Shown here in pieces: positions 33,895-47,746 of a DNA stretch of 64,000 nucleotides. Within the stretch, counting starts at the first letter, position 1. Each line of letters starts with the position of its first letter. The notes under the pieces were generated by a model. The model ran no database searches. It was given only the letters and a program-made list of their open reading frames with translations, and was not told the DNA's origin. Both the position numbers and the translations under genes were made by a program. Source of the stretch: Arabidopsis thaliana (Eukaryota; Streptophyta; Magnoliopsida; Brassicales; Brassicaceae); the NCBI RefSeq assembly GCF_000001735.4, contig NC_003076.8, positions 372,001-436,000 of the forward strand. Direction: 5' to 3'.

Positions 33895-36220
33895 CTATGT
33901 CTCAGTAACCTCTTGTGACAGAATATTGATGATGTATTCAATCTCATCAGCAACCTCTTTCATCGAAGGTCGGTTTTGTCTCCGTTCGTTAAGGCACGCA
34001 GATGCTAAATTCCCGAGCTGCTGTATCGTCTGCATGTCAATCTTGTTAGCTGTCTTCTTCAGCAGTGGATCGATGCATTCAGTCAATCTCTCTTGATCCA
34101 TCATCTTGTTAATATACATCACCAGGTTCACATCTTCCTCTTCTCTAGTGAAATCTATCGCCTTCTTCGATGTAACCATCTCCAGAAGCACAACCCCGAA
34201 GCTGTACACATCGCTCTTATCAGTTAGCTGGAAATTCCGGTAGTATTCTGGATCGAGGTATCCCAATGTACCTTGCGCACCCGTGAAGATATGGCTCTCG
34301 TTATTAGCGGTTTCTGTCAAATCCACAAGTCTTGACAGCCCAAAGTCTGAAACCTTGGCGTTTAGCTTCTCGTCAAGCAAAATATTGCTTGACTTTACGT
34401 CGCGGTGGTAAATGGGTGGCTGTGCTGCGGAGTGGAGATAAGCTAATCCTTCAGCGGTTTGGTATGCAATCTGCAGTCTGCGCCGCCAAGTCAGCGGTTT
34501 CCAAGTACGGTCTGAACTGCCATGGAGATGTTCGAACAGCGTTCCGTTGGGAATAAACTCGTAGATCAAGAGAGGCAATTCAAGATCAACACAGCAACCG
34601 AGAAGCCTAACTAAGCTTCTATGATTGACTTGGCAGAGAATCCGGACTTCGTTTAGGATCTGATCAGTGCCTTTGGTGTTGTTAAGCTTTGCTCGTTTGA
34701 TCGCGGTTATGGTTCCATCCTCAAGAACAGCTTTAAACACTTCTCCAAAACCTCCAGTGCCTATGAGATTGTCTTTTGAGAAATTGTTGGTTGCTTTCGT
34801 GATTTCTCTGCCAGTGAAGATTCTTGATGATTTTCCAGTGGAATTTGCGCTAAGCATCTCTTCTCGCTCCTTAACAATGTTCTTGTGGATATCCTTTTTA
34901 ACCTTTTGGTGGCTATGTTTGGTTCCAATTACTGCTACCGCAATCGCTAGCGTAACTCCCACAACCGCAACAGCCGCACCTTCAAGAGCAAAGAAGTTAA
35001 AATGGAGTACAATCATATGGGCATTTGAATATATTTTTGGTTTTTCGGTTCATCCTCTGTACCTGCGAAAACAACGGTCTTCTTCTTCTTTTTGCAGTGT
35101 TTCCCATGGCGACATTTACCACCTAATACATGTATGCCAAGAACTAATCAATCACAATGATCTGATTCAAGAAATTTGTTTTGAATAGTTCACTTGTTAT
35201 GCAGTTTACTTACATATTGCGTTAACCGGATCCCATTCCAAACCTTTTTTGCAGGAGCATCGTTTCAGGCCGAGACTCGTTGGATCAGGCAAGCATTTTG
35301 ATTTACCCAACAAGAGGTTACAATCTACATCAGTTTTGCAAACTGGTTCTTTAGGCAATGCCCATTGCAACTCGAGCCCCGTGTCAGGCCATTTTTTCCC
35401 GGGAGGAGGAACCTCTTTGTTTGGATTCAGCCCCACGAAGCTTTGGTACGCGAGGCATCCCCCACCGTTGATCCTGATCGTGTAAGCGGTTTGAGACCCG
35501 TCGGTTCTGAAGGTGCAACACAAGGGAGCCTTAGAACAAGGTGATGCATTGTTCTTGATGTAGCTGTAACATAAGCTGGTAGGACTACAATCTATTGGCG
35601 CCTGCAGACCCCAAAATCTCTTGGTCAGTCCTGAAAACCGGGTTCCATTACATTTTAATCGAAATCTACTTTCATTGAACCCAAACCTAATAACCAAACT
35701 AAAACTGATCTCAAATTTGATCATAAACCAATATGTTCTACAATCTTCACACCAAACCAACTAAACTTTTTTGCTTTACCTGCAGCATAGCCTGAGAGCA
35801 ATTAAGGAGCAAGATAGTGTTGCTACTAGTGATGCTGAAAGGGAGATGGGGGTCGAGCTCGAGGCCCTGTTTAGAGACATCAGCTGAGATACAGGATACT
35901 GAGCTAGCAAGACCAGGCGGGCGTAGAACGATCCGCTGGGTCACTGAGTTGATGGACGTAATGACATAAGATGACCCATGGAGGGCACCGAAATAAAGCT
36001 TACCACCAACACAATTTATCCTATAGGCTTGATCCCCGCAGGTTGGACCCGTGCTTAGAGGATAAGGTACAACCATAGGTCCGCAGTTAGGACACCGTGG
36101 TGGTCCGGCCATGGGAGGTTTTGCCTTAGCATGTCGGGCACAAGAATGACCCGCGCATGCTAGCCATACGGTCAAGAGAGTAGGTATCAATAAGGCGTAG
36201 TATGATCGCTTCTTCTCCAT
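33895..36220 (-). CDS. WAKL20: Wall-associated receptor kinase-like protein (WAKL20)
   Basis: Four exons join in frame to 657 aa: 35780-36220 (ATG), 35214-35601, 35063-35122 and 33895-34979 (TGA). There is a signal peptide (YYALLIPTLLTVWLACAGHSCA), a Cys-rich extracellular galacturonan-binding-like part (CPNCGPMVVPYPLSTGPTCG) and a C-terminal WAK-associated Cys-rich block. One membrane segment follows (AAVAVVGVTLAIAVAVIG). The kinase shows GTGGFGEVFKA, invariant K in AIKRAKL, HRDVKSSNILL and DFGLSRL, so it is intact; the catalytic loop carries RD. WAKLs link wall pectin sensing to cytosolic signalling. I recall AT5G02070 as WAKL20; the subfamily number is from memory. Confidence 0.92.
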
Positions 36221-36908
36221 TTTGTTGTATAACTAATTAAGAGTGTGGACAATTAGTGATCAAAAGATGTGAGTAAAAGTTTAGGTTTATGTACTAATGA
36301 AAGGTCATTATTATTTATTTATGTTATTGCTGTGGTTATACATTTGTTACGTATATCTTAGTAAAGTAAACAAAAGCAATTCCCGAGTTGTTTTGAAACG
36401 AGAAAATGTGAGGATTGGTTTGGATTTTCTCAAAATCATGTTTGTATTTTCTAAGGAAGATTGTGCAGATTCATTGTCTGTCATGATCATCCCGACATTT
36501 TCATGTTTCCTAAGTTTTCTACTTTTATTTACTATTCAACGACAAGTATTATTGACTGTTCATTTTTTACTCGATTTTGCGTTATCAATTTAGACTGGAC
36601 CGTTTTCGACAAGTATAATTTTCACTACATCTCTTATTCATTTTGGTTGAGGACGAGTAATTGCCTATTCAGAAAAAATTCTGGTAGATTTTCTGATTTG
36701 TAAAAAGAATTTTAGTAATTGTTGTATCACATCTTTCACTATTTATCCGTATAGATACAAAAACTTAAGAATTTAAATGGGAGTCGTGTGACAGTATAGA
36801 GTTTTCTAGAACATGTTTTTAGTAAATCTATTATAAGGTTTTTTTTCCGTAATCGTATACATCTTCCAAGATATATTACGAACTTTAACAAACACTAAGG
36901 AACAAAAA

Positions 36909-36933
36909 AAAGAAGAAGAAGAAGAAGAAGAAT
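36909..36933. repeat. (GAA)n microsatellite
   Basis: An A-run followed by about seven AGA/GAA trinucleotides. Confidence 0.9.
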
Positions 36934-37623
36934 AAGGCATGAACAATGTATTCAAGATCCAAAGTTTTGCACATGCAAAGATTTTAAGTTCATCACATAT
37001 TTTATTTTGTTTGTATTCGTTGTTACAAACTTTAACACGAGAAGCGTCCGGTCCCATTACGGAGTTATGTAACCAAGTTTAAGATACCGTTCCCACTTCC
37101 CACACCACTGGAAAGCCACAATAACCCCTTAATTACCCCTATAGCTATATACTTATCAATTAAAGGTAATTGCATACGTCAAATTACATAGAAATGTGAA
37201 GTATATGATATTGAAATTGTGTTTAGATAGAATAGTATCGCCATTTTCTCAAGAAAAAATAACGAATGATTATTATTGTTCACACTTCTCAACTATTTCA
37301 TCTATACTTATATAGTTATATCATACATTTTCAAGTCAACAAAAGATGTAATCATCATGATCGCAAAAAGATCAGTTATAGATTCTCGGAATCAACTTCG
37401 TAGGTTAAAAATGAATGCACAAGTGTTGGTTGATAACACTTGACAAAAAGAAAAAGATAATGCATAAGTGACACAAAAGACATCGACACAATCTGGCAAA
37501 ACAGCAATCCAAAACTCACTATCTCAGGTACTTTCTTGATACAAATAAAACTAAAAGCGTACAAGTGTGAGTTTATCAGAAACAAATGTCCATAGTTGCA
37601 AGAATATAAACTTTGTGATTATA

Positions 37624-37673
37624 TGGGCCGTTTCTAAGGCCCAATTAGAATAGCTTGATCATCAAAAGCCCAA
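37624..37673. promoter_or_regulatory. Site II cluster upstream of PPCS
   Basis: TGGGCC, AGGCCCA and AGCCCA within 50 bp, 87-136 bp upstream of the PPCS start codon, a normal position for TCP-bound site II promoter elements of housekeeping genes. Confidence 0.65.
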
Positions 37674-37759
37674 CAAGTTTTGTTCTTCTTCCTCGCTCTC
37701 ACACTCCTCTGAAGCAAGCTTCGTCAATCTGAATCACTTTCTCTGGATTTGGAAAAGTT

Positions 37760-39557
37760 ATGGAAGATGAAATTAGTTCGTTTTTCGAATCATCCCCACC
37801 TCAGAAGAACATGGAGGAGATTCTAGAGAATCTTAATGAGTTCATCAAACTGAATTCATCGTCACAAGGCAAGATCATAGCTGTTGATTATATACGTGAC
37901 ATTATTGAATTATTGAAAATGATTCAAAGGGTTTTTAAATTTCAGGGGGAAGGAGGATTGTATGTGTGACTTCAGGGGGAACAACGGTTCCATTGGAGCA
38001 ACGATGTGTTAGGTATATCGATAATTTCAGCTCCGGAAACAGAGGTGCTGCTTCTACTGAGTAAGTTTTGTTTCTCTTATAGAAACCCTAATAAAGTTGT
38101 GGTTTTTCTCTGTTTTTATGATCACTCTTTGATCTAAATTGGTTTTGATTTGGTGCATAAGGAATTTCGTCAAGGCTGGATATGCTGTGATATTTCTGTA
38201 TAGGAGGTAACGTTGGCCTTGTCATGTGTTTCTCAATTGTGTGTAGTTGAAAGATAAGTGAGATTTTTGTTTTTGTTGGTAATGGTTATGGTGGTTTTTA
38301 ATATCGGTTTATTATGTGAATCTTTAGGGGAACTTGCCAACCGTATTGTCGATCTCTTCCCGATGATCCATTCCTTGAATGTTTTGAGTTTTCTGATAAG
38401 ACTAACATTCAAGGTTTTTTCTTAGAACATCTCTTTCTCAATCTATATAGATAGATTCATGTTTATTCAAATGTAGTTCATGGTTTATGGATATTAAGTG
38501 TGTGTTTCTGCTCTCTATGGTTGCAAATTATGTGTCTTTATACATCACTTTGTTGGTTTTCAGTTCATACTCACATTTGGAAGCTGTGAAAATGGCTGTT
38601 ATGGATCAGCAAACTGTATGCATTAGACCATTTTTTTATTGTTATTGAATTCGTTCACGGAAAATGCTGAGAACTCTTTTCAGTTTTGTTGTGTAATAAC
38701 CTTGCAAATTAACATTGCAGGCAGTAGCAGAAGGCAGCTTACTAAAACTCCCATTCTCAACCATATATGAGTATCTTCAGGTTCTTCGATCTTACACCAA
38801 GCTAATCTTTGTTTTTTGTCTTGAGGCATATAGTAACTGCAAAAGAAACTGCCATAAAGCGTAGTGAGAATTCTTCAACAGAGCTGCCATGGCTGAAATT
38901 ACTTTCTTTTTGTGAATGTTTCTGGTTACAGATGTTGCGGTTGATTGCAGAGGCATTGAAAGATGTTGGTCCATGTTCAATGTTTTATCTTGCTGCTGCT
39001 GTATCTGACTTCTATGTGCCATGGAAGAGCATGGTACGAGTCTCATGTCCCTAAGACTATGCTACACAATTCTTGTATCTGAAAGATGTTTTTTGTATAT
39101 ATTTGGTGAAACCAGACAGAGCACAAAATAGAATCAGGATCTGGTCCTTTAGACATAAGACTAGCTCAAGTCCCTAAAATGCTATCAGTCTTGAGATCAA
39201 ATTGGGCTCCAAAGGCCTTCTGCATATCATTCAAGGTCAATCTCTCTCTCTATTCTCTATTCTTTCTTGTATTGATTCTCCGAAATCCGATGATGTATAT
39301 GCAAATTCTTGATTCAGCTTGAGACAGACTCAAAGATTCTGATGGAGAAGGCTACAAAGGCTCTAAGAAAATACAAAGTGCACGCAGTTGTAGCCAATGA
39401 GCTATCAACCCGTAAGGAAGAAGTTGTGGTTGTTTCAAGCAGCGGTAATGTTGTGGTTAGACGCGAATGCGATAAGCCTGAATCTTTTGTTGAAGATAAT
39501 CTCATTCGTCTCATCGTAGATCGACATTCAACATACATCAAAGAATCTCACAACTGA
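37760..39557 (+). CDS. PPCS: Phosphopantothenate-cysteine ligase (coenzyme A biosynthesis)
   Basis: Nine exons can be joined in frame to 302 aa: 37760-37868, 37946-38060, 38162-38206, 38328-38413, 38584-38615, 38721-38780, 38932-39033, 39116-39235 and 39318-39557. Family blocks include [45 protein letters not shown] and [11 protein letters not shown]. The enzyme joins 4'-phosphopantothenate to cysteine, the second step of CoA synthesis. Two oddities: intron 1 needs a GC donor (AAG|GCAAGA), and exon 5 is in frame only if the acceptor is GGAAG at 38583; the better-looking acceptor at 38563 gives a stop at 38587. I recall AT5G02080, a paralogue of AT1G12350. Database models may differ in exon 5. 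Confidence 0.8.
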
Positions 39558-40349
39558 TTGCTCAAGTGTGCTTCTAAAGGCAAAGAAAAGTTTAAATCTT
39601 TCCTCCACATAAAATAGAATCATAGAGCATCTTGTTATGTGTATGAGTGATGATTAAGTTTAACCATAATTTAAACAATATTTCAGATTTGTTGTTAGAT
39701 CTTTTAGAATTTAACACATTTTGAAATGTTTGAATTTATAAATAGGTAAATCACCCAAAACTTCACGAATTAAAATATTTAGCGTTCAATCTTTTAGTTA
39801 ATGGATTGGAACGAAATAATTTGAAAGTATTATCATAATTTGCACCCTGTTCAAGTCAAACACGTATTCTCTAGATTAAAATATAGTTTTAGTCATGAAA
39901 ATGTTTAGCATTTTTTTTTTTATAGGTTTAATCATCTGTATTGACTGCGACAAAGCAACTTCGTCGTTGACGAAAAAGAATGCGTAAATGACAAGAAATC
40001 CATTATGATATGATTTTTGCAAAGAAAAAAGAAAATCCATAAGATAACACACTTGACTTTCTTTTTTGGTTTTACAATTACACAATGAACAAAGCCACTA
40101 ATCAATACATATATGATCGATCCACCGTAAATTAAAAAAAAAACAGTAAATTACATATTTGTTTAATTTCTTCATCAAAATTATGGACAAATTATATTTA
40201 CAGTTTAACCATAATTTCGATGATTTTAACAAACCTTAGTTTTACTAGCAAGTATAATAATTTAAGGTGGACCGTACGTATATAACAATATTTAATTTAC
40301 AATTACCACAATCATATCTTTACGTATGTATATCGATCATCAGTCGTCC
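39558..40349. other. Convergent spacer
   Basis: 3' flanks of PPCS (plus) and the small unknown gene (minus). AT-rich with several A- and T-runs. No gene seen. Confidence 0.4.
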
Positions 40350-40607
40350 TTACGTACGTTTGGTGATGTTCCTAGTGGAAACACGAGAAGGCGAAGATGA
40401 CGGCGTCGTTTCGAGCATTCCAAAACGGTCCGTCCCAAATCGTCGGAGATCGGACGTTCGAAACCTACTAGACGAGTCGCCAGGAAGTCGCATGTAATAA
40501 CCGGCGTTAGAAGGAGAGTGATGATCGCTGAGCAAAACCGACGAAAAGCTTCCTTCTCTTTTATACATAACAATGGCTTTGTACAAAAATGGAATCAAAC
40601 CCTCCAT
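40350..40607 (-). CDS. Unknown 85 aa protein (AT5G02090-like)
   Basis: A single-exon minus-strand ORF. I start at the ATG at 40605-40607 (MEGLIPFLYKAIVMYKREGS), since the longer reading begins with a non-ATG codon. After a hydrophobic N-terminus come Ser-rich sequence, SNAGYYMRLPGDSSSRF and a basic end (STRNITKRT). The pattern IPFLYKAIVMYK followed by a YYMRLPGDS-like core is shared by a group of short plant proteins of unknown function. I therefore think it is real, probably AT5G02090. Role and location are unknown. Confidence 0.7.
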   Translation of the reverse strand: MEGLIPFLYKAIVMYKREGSFSSVLLSDHHSPSNAGYYMRLPGDSSSRFRTSDLRRFGTDRFGMLETTPSSSPSRVSTRNITKRT

Positions 40608-41638
40608 TTTCTTTTTAAATCTCTGCAATCCTTAAGAAACTTTTTTTTTCTTCCTTTTGATGAGATTTTTTTTTTTGTGGTTTTGTGATTTGATCAATGC
40701 GAGAGAGGGCTTCTGGTGTATAATATAAGAGGGAAGAGGGTTGCGATAGTGACGTGGCGTGATGCTTATGTTGCCACGTATGCTTAAACGTGACGGTAAA
40801 TAATGTTCTTGAGAGGATATGCATCGAAAGATAAATTAAATAAAGATGTTTTTTATGAGACGATAGATAATATGTGAAAGGGAAGTCTCAACTTACATAA
40901 AGAAATCTTCATCTTCTCAAGCAATCTTGAGTTTAACATTTTTATATAAATGAAAGTATCCTCACAAACAAATTTGTTTTGGTATATGAAAAGAGTCTCT
41001 ACTCAAAATTGAATAACAAATTCTCGTATGAAGTATAAAATAATTTATTCAAAATTCATTCGTATCAAATTACCCACCGCACTATCCTCAAAATCTTGAA
41101 TGAAGTCATAGTTTACATCATAGATTGGGAAAAGTTTGATCCCATAGTCATTATATTTTATATATTATCCAAAAAGATTAGTTAAAATGATATAATTATA
41201 AAATTTTGACTTCAATACAGATATAATTGGCTCTCTCACTCAAAAAGCAATGACAATACTTTCTTAGTTTTGAAGATCGTGTTAGGTGAGGGAAAATAAG
41301 AACAAACACATATATAGCCGTTAAAATTGAACATAATTCTATTTTGGGCCGTTATATAAAGCCCAACATGTAGAATGTGAGCTTATATTGGGCCTCACGT
41401 GGTTTATGTCGACATCTTCTCAAATCTGCTTGCTTTCAAATATCAAGGAATCCGGTTTGGTTCGGTTAATGCTTCAATTTTCAAATGTGATATAAGAAAC
41501 AAAATCATTTAGTGGCTTTTTGACTTCAAATCGGAGAACCGCCAACGAAGAATCGTCGTCTTCTTCGTCATCTCCGTCGCTGATCGATCTCATTCTTTCT
41601 TAAGGTAGAGCTGGTGGTTTCTGTAATCGCCGGTGGTG
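40608..41638. other. Divergent spacer upstream of ORP3A
   Basis: About 1 kb between two divergent starts. A site II cluster lies at 41345-41395. The stretch 41520-41638 is GC-richer and looks like the ORP3A leader. Nothing else is distinctive. Confidence 0.5.
41345..41395. promoter_or_regulatory. Site II cluster upstream of ORP3A
   Basis: TGGGCC, AGCCCA and TGGGCCT within about 50 bp, 244-294 bp upstream of the ORP3A start codon. Likely TCP-bound promoter elements. Confidence 0.6.
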
Positions 41639-44016
41639 ATGGCTTCTAACGATCCAAAAAACGGCGGCGGTTTCTTCGCCTCTCTTGCTTCATCCATCAC
41701 CAATTTCGGATCGGCCATGAGTAAATCAGTGAACGGGTAAGAAAATCAAATCCCGACCACTTTTTCTCGTTTGCGAATCCTAGAATCGTCAGCTGGATTC
41801 ACATACTTGTTATGTTAATCTTTGATTTGGTCTCCATGTGGAAACGGAGGAGTAAATTTGGTTTTGGGAATGTTCTATCATTTCATTTGGTTGGGACTCG
41901 AAGTCTTGTGTTAATTGGTGAATTCTGGAAAAGATCTAGTGATATAGTTGGGGAAGATTGTGCATGTTGTTGTGAAGAATTTGATTTTGTTTGATGGTGT
42001 TTTTTCTCAGTTTGATGGGATATGAAGGGCTTGAAGTGATTAATCCAGAAGGAAGTACAGACGATGCAGAGGAAGAAGCAGGGAGAGGAAGATGGAAGCA
42101 AGAGGTATAGTGCTGATTTACTAAAGATTTCTCTCTTTGTTCTTGTTGTTGTTACAAGAATTGGAAGAAAAAACAGTACTCTGGATTTATATGTTGGCTT
42201 GATTTCTCAGGAACGTGATGGCTATTGGAAGATGATGCAGAAGTATATAGGGTCTGATGTTACATCTATGGTTACTCTTCCTGTGATCATTTTTGAACCC
42301 ATGACAATGTTGCAGAAAATGGCTGAGGTTTGTGGTCTTAGATTTTAGATTATATGAAAGATCTTTTAGCTTCTGGTTTCTATTGAACATGTTTTGGTTT
42401 CTCCATTTGTTGTCTCTGCAGTTGATGGAATACTCATATTTGCTAGACATGGCTGACAAAACTGAAGATCCTTACATGCGTATGGTATATGCATGTAAGC
42501 ACATCCCCACTCTTCTTGTTCTTCCTTGTAGTTTTTTCATGGTGTGACTAATTTCATCTGATCTTTAATAGCATCATGGGCTATATCTGTGTATTACGCC
42601 TACCAGCGTACCTGGAAGCCGTTCAATCCAATTCTCGGTGAGACTTATGAGATGACTAATCATAATGGGATCAATTTTATAGCTGAACAGGTGAGTGATT
42701 TCTTTACAACTCATATTCCAATGTGACTTGGGAAAAATTATGAGTTCTTAGTTGACATATGTCAATGTTTTGTTCCTCAGGTCTGCCATCACCCACCAAT
42801 GAGTGCTGGTCATGCTGAAAACGAGCATTTCGCTTACGATTGCACTTCAAAACTGAAAACGAAATTCCTAGGCAACTCAATTGATGTCTACCCAGTAGGA
42901 AGGTAATATCTCCTAACTATGTATTTATATTTAAGAGTCTCCTTGTGAGACTAAAACACTGAACTTTTCAGTCAATGAATATGTGTGCAGGACACGAGTG
43001 ACACTTAAAAGAGATGGTGTCGTTCTTGATCTTGTACCTCCACTGACAAAGGTTCATAACCTTATCTTCGGTCGAACATGGGTCGATTCGCCAGGAGAGA
43101 TGGTCATGACGAACCTGACCACTGGTGACAAAGTGGTGCTTTACTTTCAACCATGTGGCTGGTTTGGGTAAGTTCTTTCTTCATCAAACTTAAAAACCTT
43201 CAAACAAATCTGATCAATTGAAATCTCATCTCCATGCTTCTCCATTTAGAGCTGAAATGTGGACCTAATGGACAGATCTGGACGATATGAAGTGGACGGT
43301 TACGTGTATAATTCAGCTGAAGAGCCCAAGATGCTAATGACCGGAAAATGGAACGAGTCCTTGAGTTATCAGCCATGTGATGCGGAAGGCGAACCTCTTC
43401 CAGGCACCGAACTGAAGGAGGTTTTATCAATTTCTCTCCTCTAAGCAAACCCTCTGCATACTATATCTAGTCACCTTTCTAATTATGTTACTTCCACAGG
43501 TGTGGAAGGTTGCTGAAGCTCCAAAGAACGATAAATACCAATACACACATTTTGCTCACAAGATCAATAGTTTTGACACTGCCCCTAAAAAGCTACTGTC
43601 ATCTGATTCACGTCTACGTCCTGATAGATACGCGCTGGAGATGGGTGATATGTCCAAATCTGGATTCGAAAAGAGCAGGTTACTAACTACTCATAGTCTT
43701 TTGGTTAGCTTCCCTAAGACTACTAATCCCAAAGTAATGCAAAGGCTAATAGAAGCCGGGTTTTTTTTTGTTTTGCAGCCTAGAGGATAGACAAAGAGCT
43801 GAGAAGAAAAGCAGAGAAGAGAAAGGCCAAAAATTTGCTCCAAAATGGTTTGATGAAACAGAAGAAGTCACTCCTACACCATGGGGTGATCTCGAAGTTT
43901 ACCAATTCAATGGAAAGTACTCGGTGCACCGCGCCACAGCTGAAAACTCTGAGGATACAACCGATGTGAAGTTGACCCAATTCAACCCTTGGCAATTCCA
44001 AGATCTCTCTGCTTAA
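41639..44016 (+). CDS. ORP3A: Oxysterol-binding-protein-related protein ORP3A
   Basis: Ten exons join in frame to 453 aa: 41639-41736, 42011-42104, 42211-42327, 42422-42494, 42572-42690, 42781-42902, 42991-43167, 43276-43420, 43500-43678 and 43779-44016 (TAA). It is the short ORP type, with only the lipid-transfer domain and no PH domain. Signatures are [12 protein letters not shown] and the lipid-binding [11 protein letters not shown] at about residues 166-176, where Cys replaces Ser of the common EQVSHHPP. A C-terminal helix region follows ([20 protein letters not shown], then FDETEE). ORP3A binds sterol and is held at the ER via a VAP27-type partner. Note exon 8: an upstream AG at 43250 would bring a stop, so 43276 is the used start. 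I recall AT5G02100 (UNE18). Confidence 0.94.
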
Positions 44017-46553
<2,537 letters not shown>

Positions 46554-47143
46554 CATTTTATGAAAGAAGCCTACAAAGAGAGAAATGTTTGTTTGTTTTT
46601 TAATTGTTTTTACACATACCTTGACTCAATTGTAATATATACTACAGAATAATGTATTGATTAATAAAAGTTAAAAAAAAACTACTCATATTTTATTTTA
46701 CAGATAAAACAATCAAATCTATAACAACAAAAAAACTCTAATTGTAATCTGATAAATATATACATATCATTTTATAATAATTAAATAAAATCATGGAATA
46801 TTATTTAATGTAATCATGAATACATTCATTATATATACATATATATATATATATATATTTTTTAATTTATTTTTGACGACAAAAAAATATAAATGAGTTT
46901 ATAATTACATTAAATATTACCCCATAATTTTTTTTTTGTTGGTGAGGCCATGATTTTGTTTTACTGTCAGAAAATTCTAGCAAAAAAAGGAAAAATGTGT
47001 TGCAGGATATAACACGTGGCGAAATATGAATGGATCGGAGAAAGAGAGCAGTGTAGCCACAAGCTAAATCCTGAAGTGATTTCTGAAGATAAAGATTGTT
47101 CATATCAAGTAGTTTTCGTTAATTCACTCTACAAAGGAAAATA
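46554..47143. other. Spacer between CYCD7;1 and OHP1
   Basis: About 590 bp, very AT-rich in the first half, with a TA microsatellite at 46841-46858. The last 100 bp form the OHP1 promoter and leader. Confidence 0.45.
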
Positions 47144-47633
47144 ATGAGCTCGTCGCCGTTATCTTCATCTCTCTTTCATCCTCTGTCGACCTTGTCGACT
47201 CATTGCCATGGTCGGAGACAGAACCTCTGTTTCAATCGGAAGCAACAACCTTTCGTTGTCAGAGCCGCAAAACTTCCTGAAGGGGTAACGTTTGGAACAT
47301 TTTTTCAAATATTCAAATGTCTATCTTCAATGGTAGTTAAATCGTGTTTTTCGCAGGTGATAGTGCCAAAAGCACAACCCAAATCTCAACCTGCGTTTCT
47401 GGGATTCACACAAACAGCTGAGATATGGAACTCACGAGCTTGCATGATTGGTCTCATCGGTACTTTCATCGTCGAACTGGTGAGGGTTACTAGATGGTTT
47501 CTTTTTGCAAGAATTGATTTAATCTAACATACAACGAAACCAAACTGAAATATACGTTTTCCAGATTCTGAACAAGGGAATACTTGAACTGATCGGTGTA
47601 GAGATTGGGAAAGGACTCGATCTTCCTCTATAA
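47144..47633 (+). CDS. OHP1: One-helix protein 1 (thylakoid)
   Basis: Three exons join in frame to 110 aa: 47144-47284 (ATG), 47357-47479 and 47565-47633 (TAA). A Ser-rich basic transit peptide (MSSSPLSSSLFHPLSTLSTH, then NRKQQPFVVRAA) precedes a single LHC-type helix. The motif EIWNSRACMIGLIGTFIVE is the chlorophyll-binding consensus with the typical E, N and R ligand set. The C-terminus is short (GVEIGKGLDLPL). OHP1 forms a dimer with OHP2 and HCF244 and delivers chlorophyll during D1 synthesis and photosystem II assembly. I recall AT5G02120. Confidence 0.95.
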
Positions 47634-47746
47634 TGTATATCACTGTTTGTGTTCTTTCCAACAAAAACATCTCTTATGAAATGTAAAATTCTCAAGTTTA
47701 ATTACACATCAAAACGTGACATTTGTTGTAAAAGTTTGAGATTCTT

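Larger units (their letters stand above)
36221..37759. other. Divergent spacer between WAKL20 and PPCS
   Basis: About 1.5 kb of AT-rich DNA. It contains a (GAA)n microsatellite at 36912-36932. Near the right end, at 37624-37673, a site II cluster precedes the PPCS gene. Small ORFs here have no recognisable content. Confidence 0.5.
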
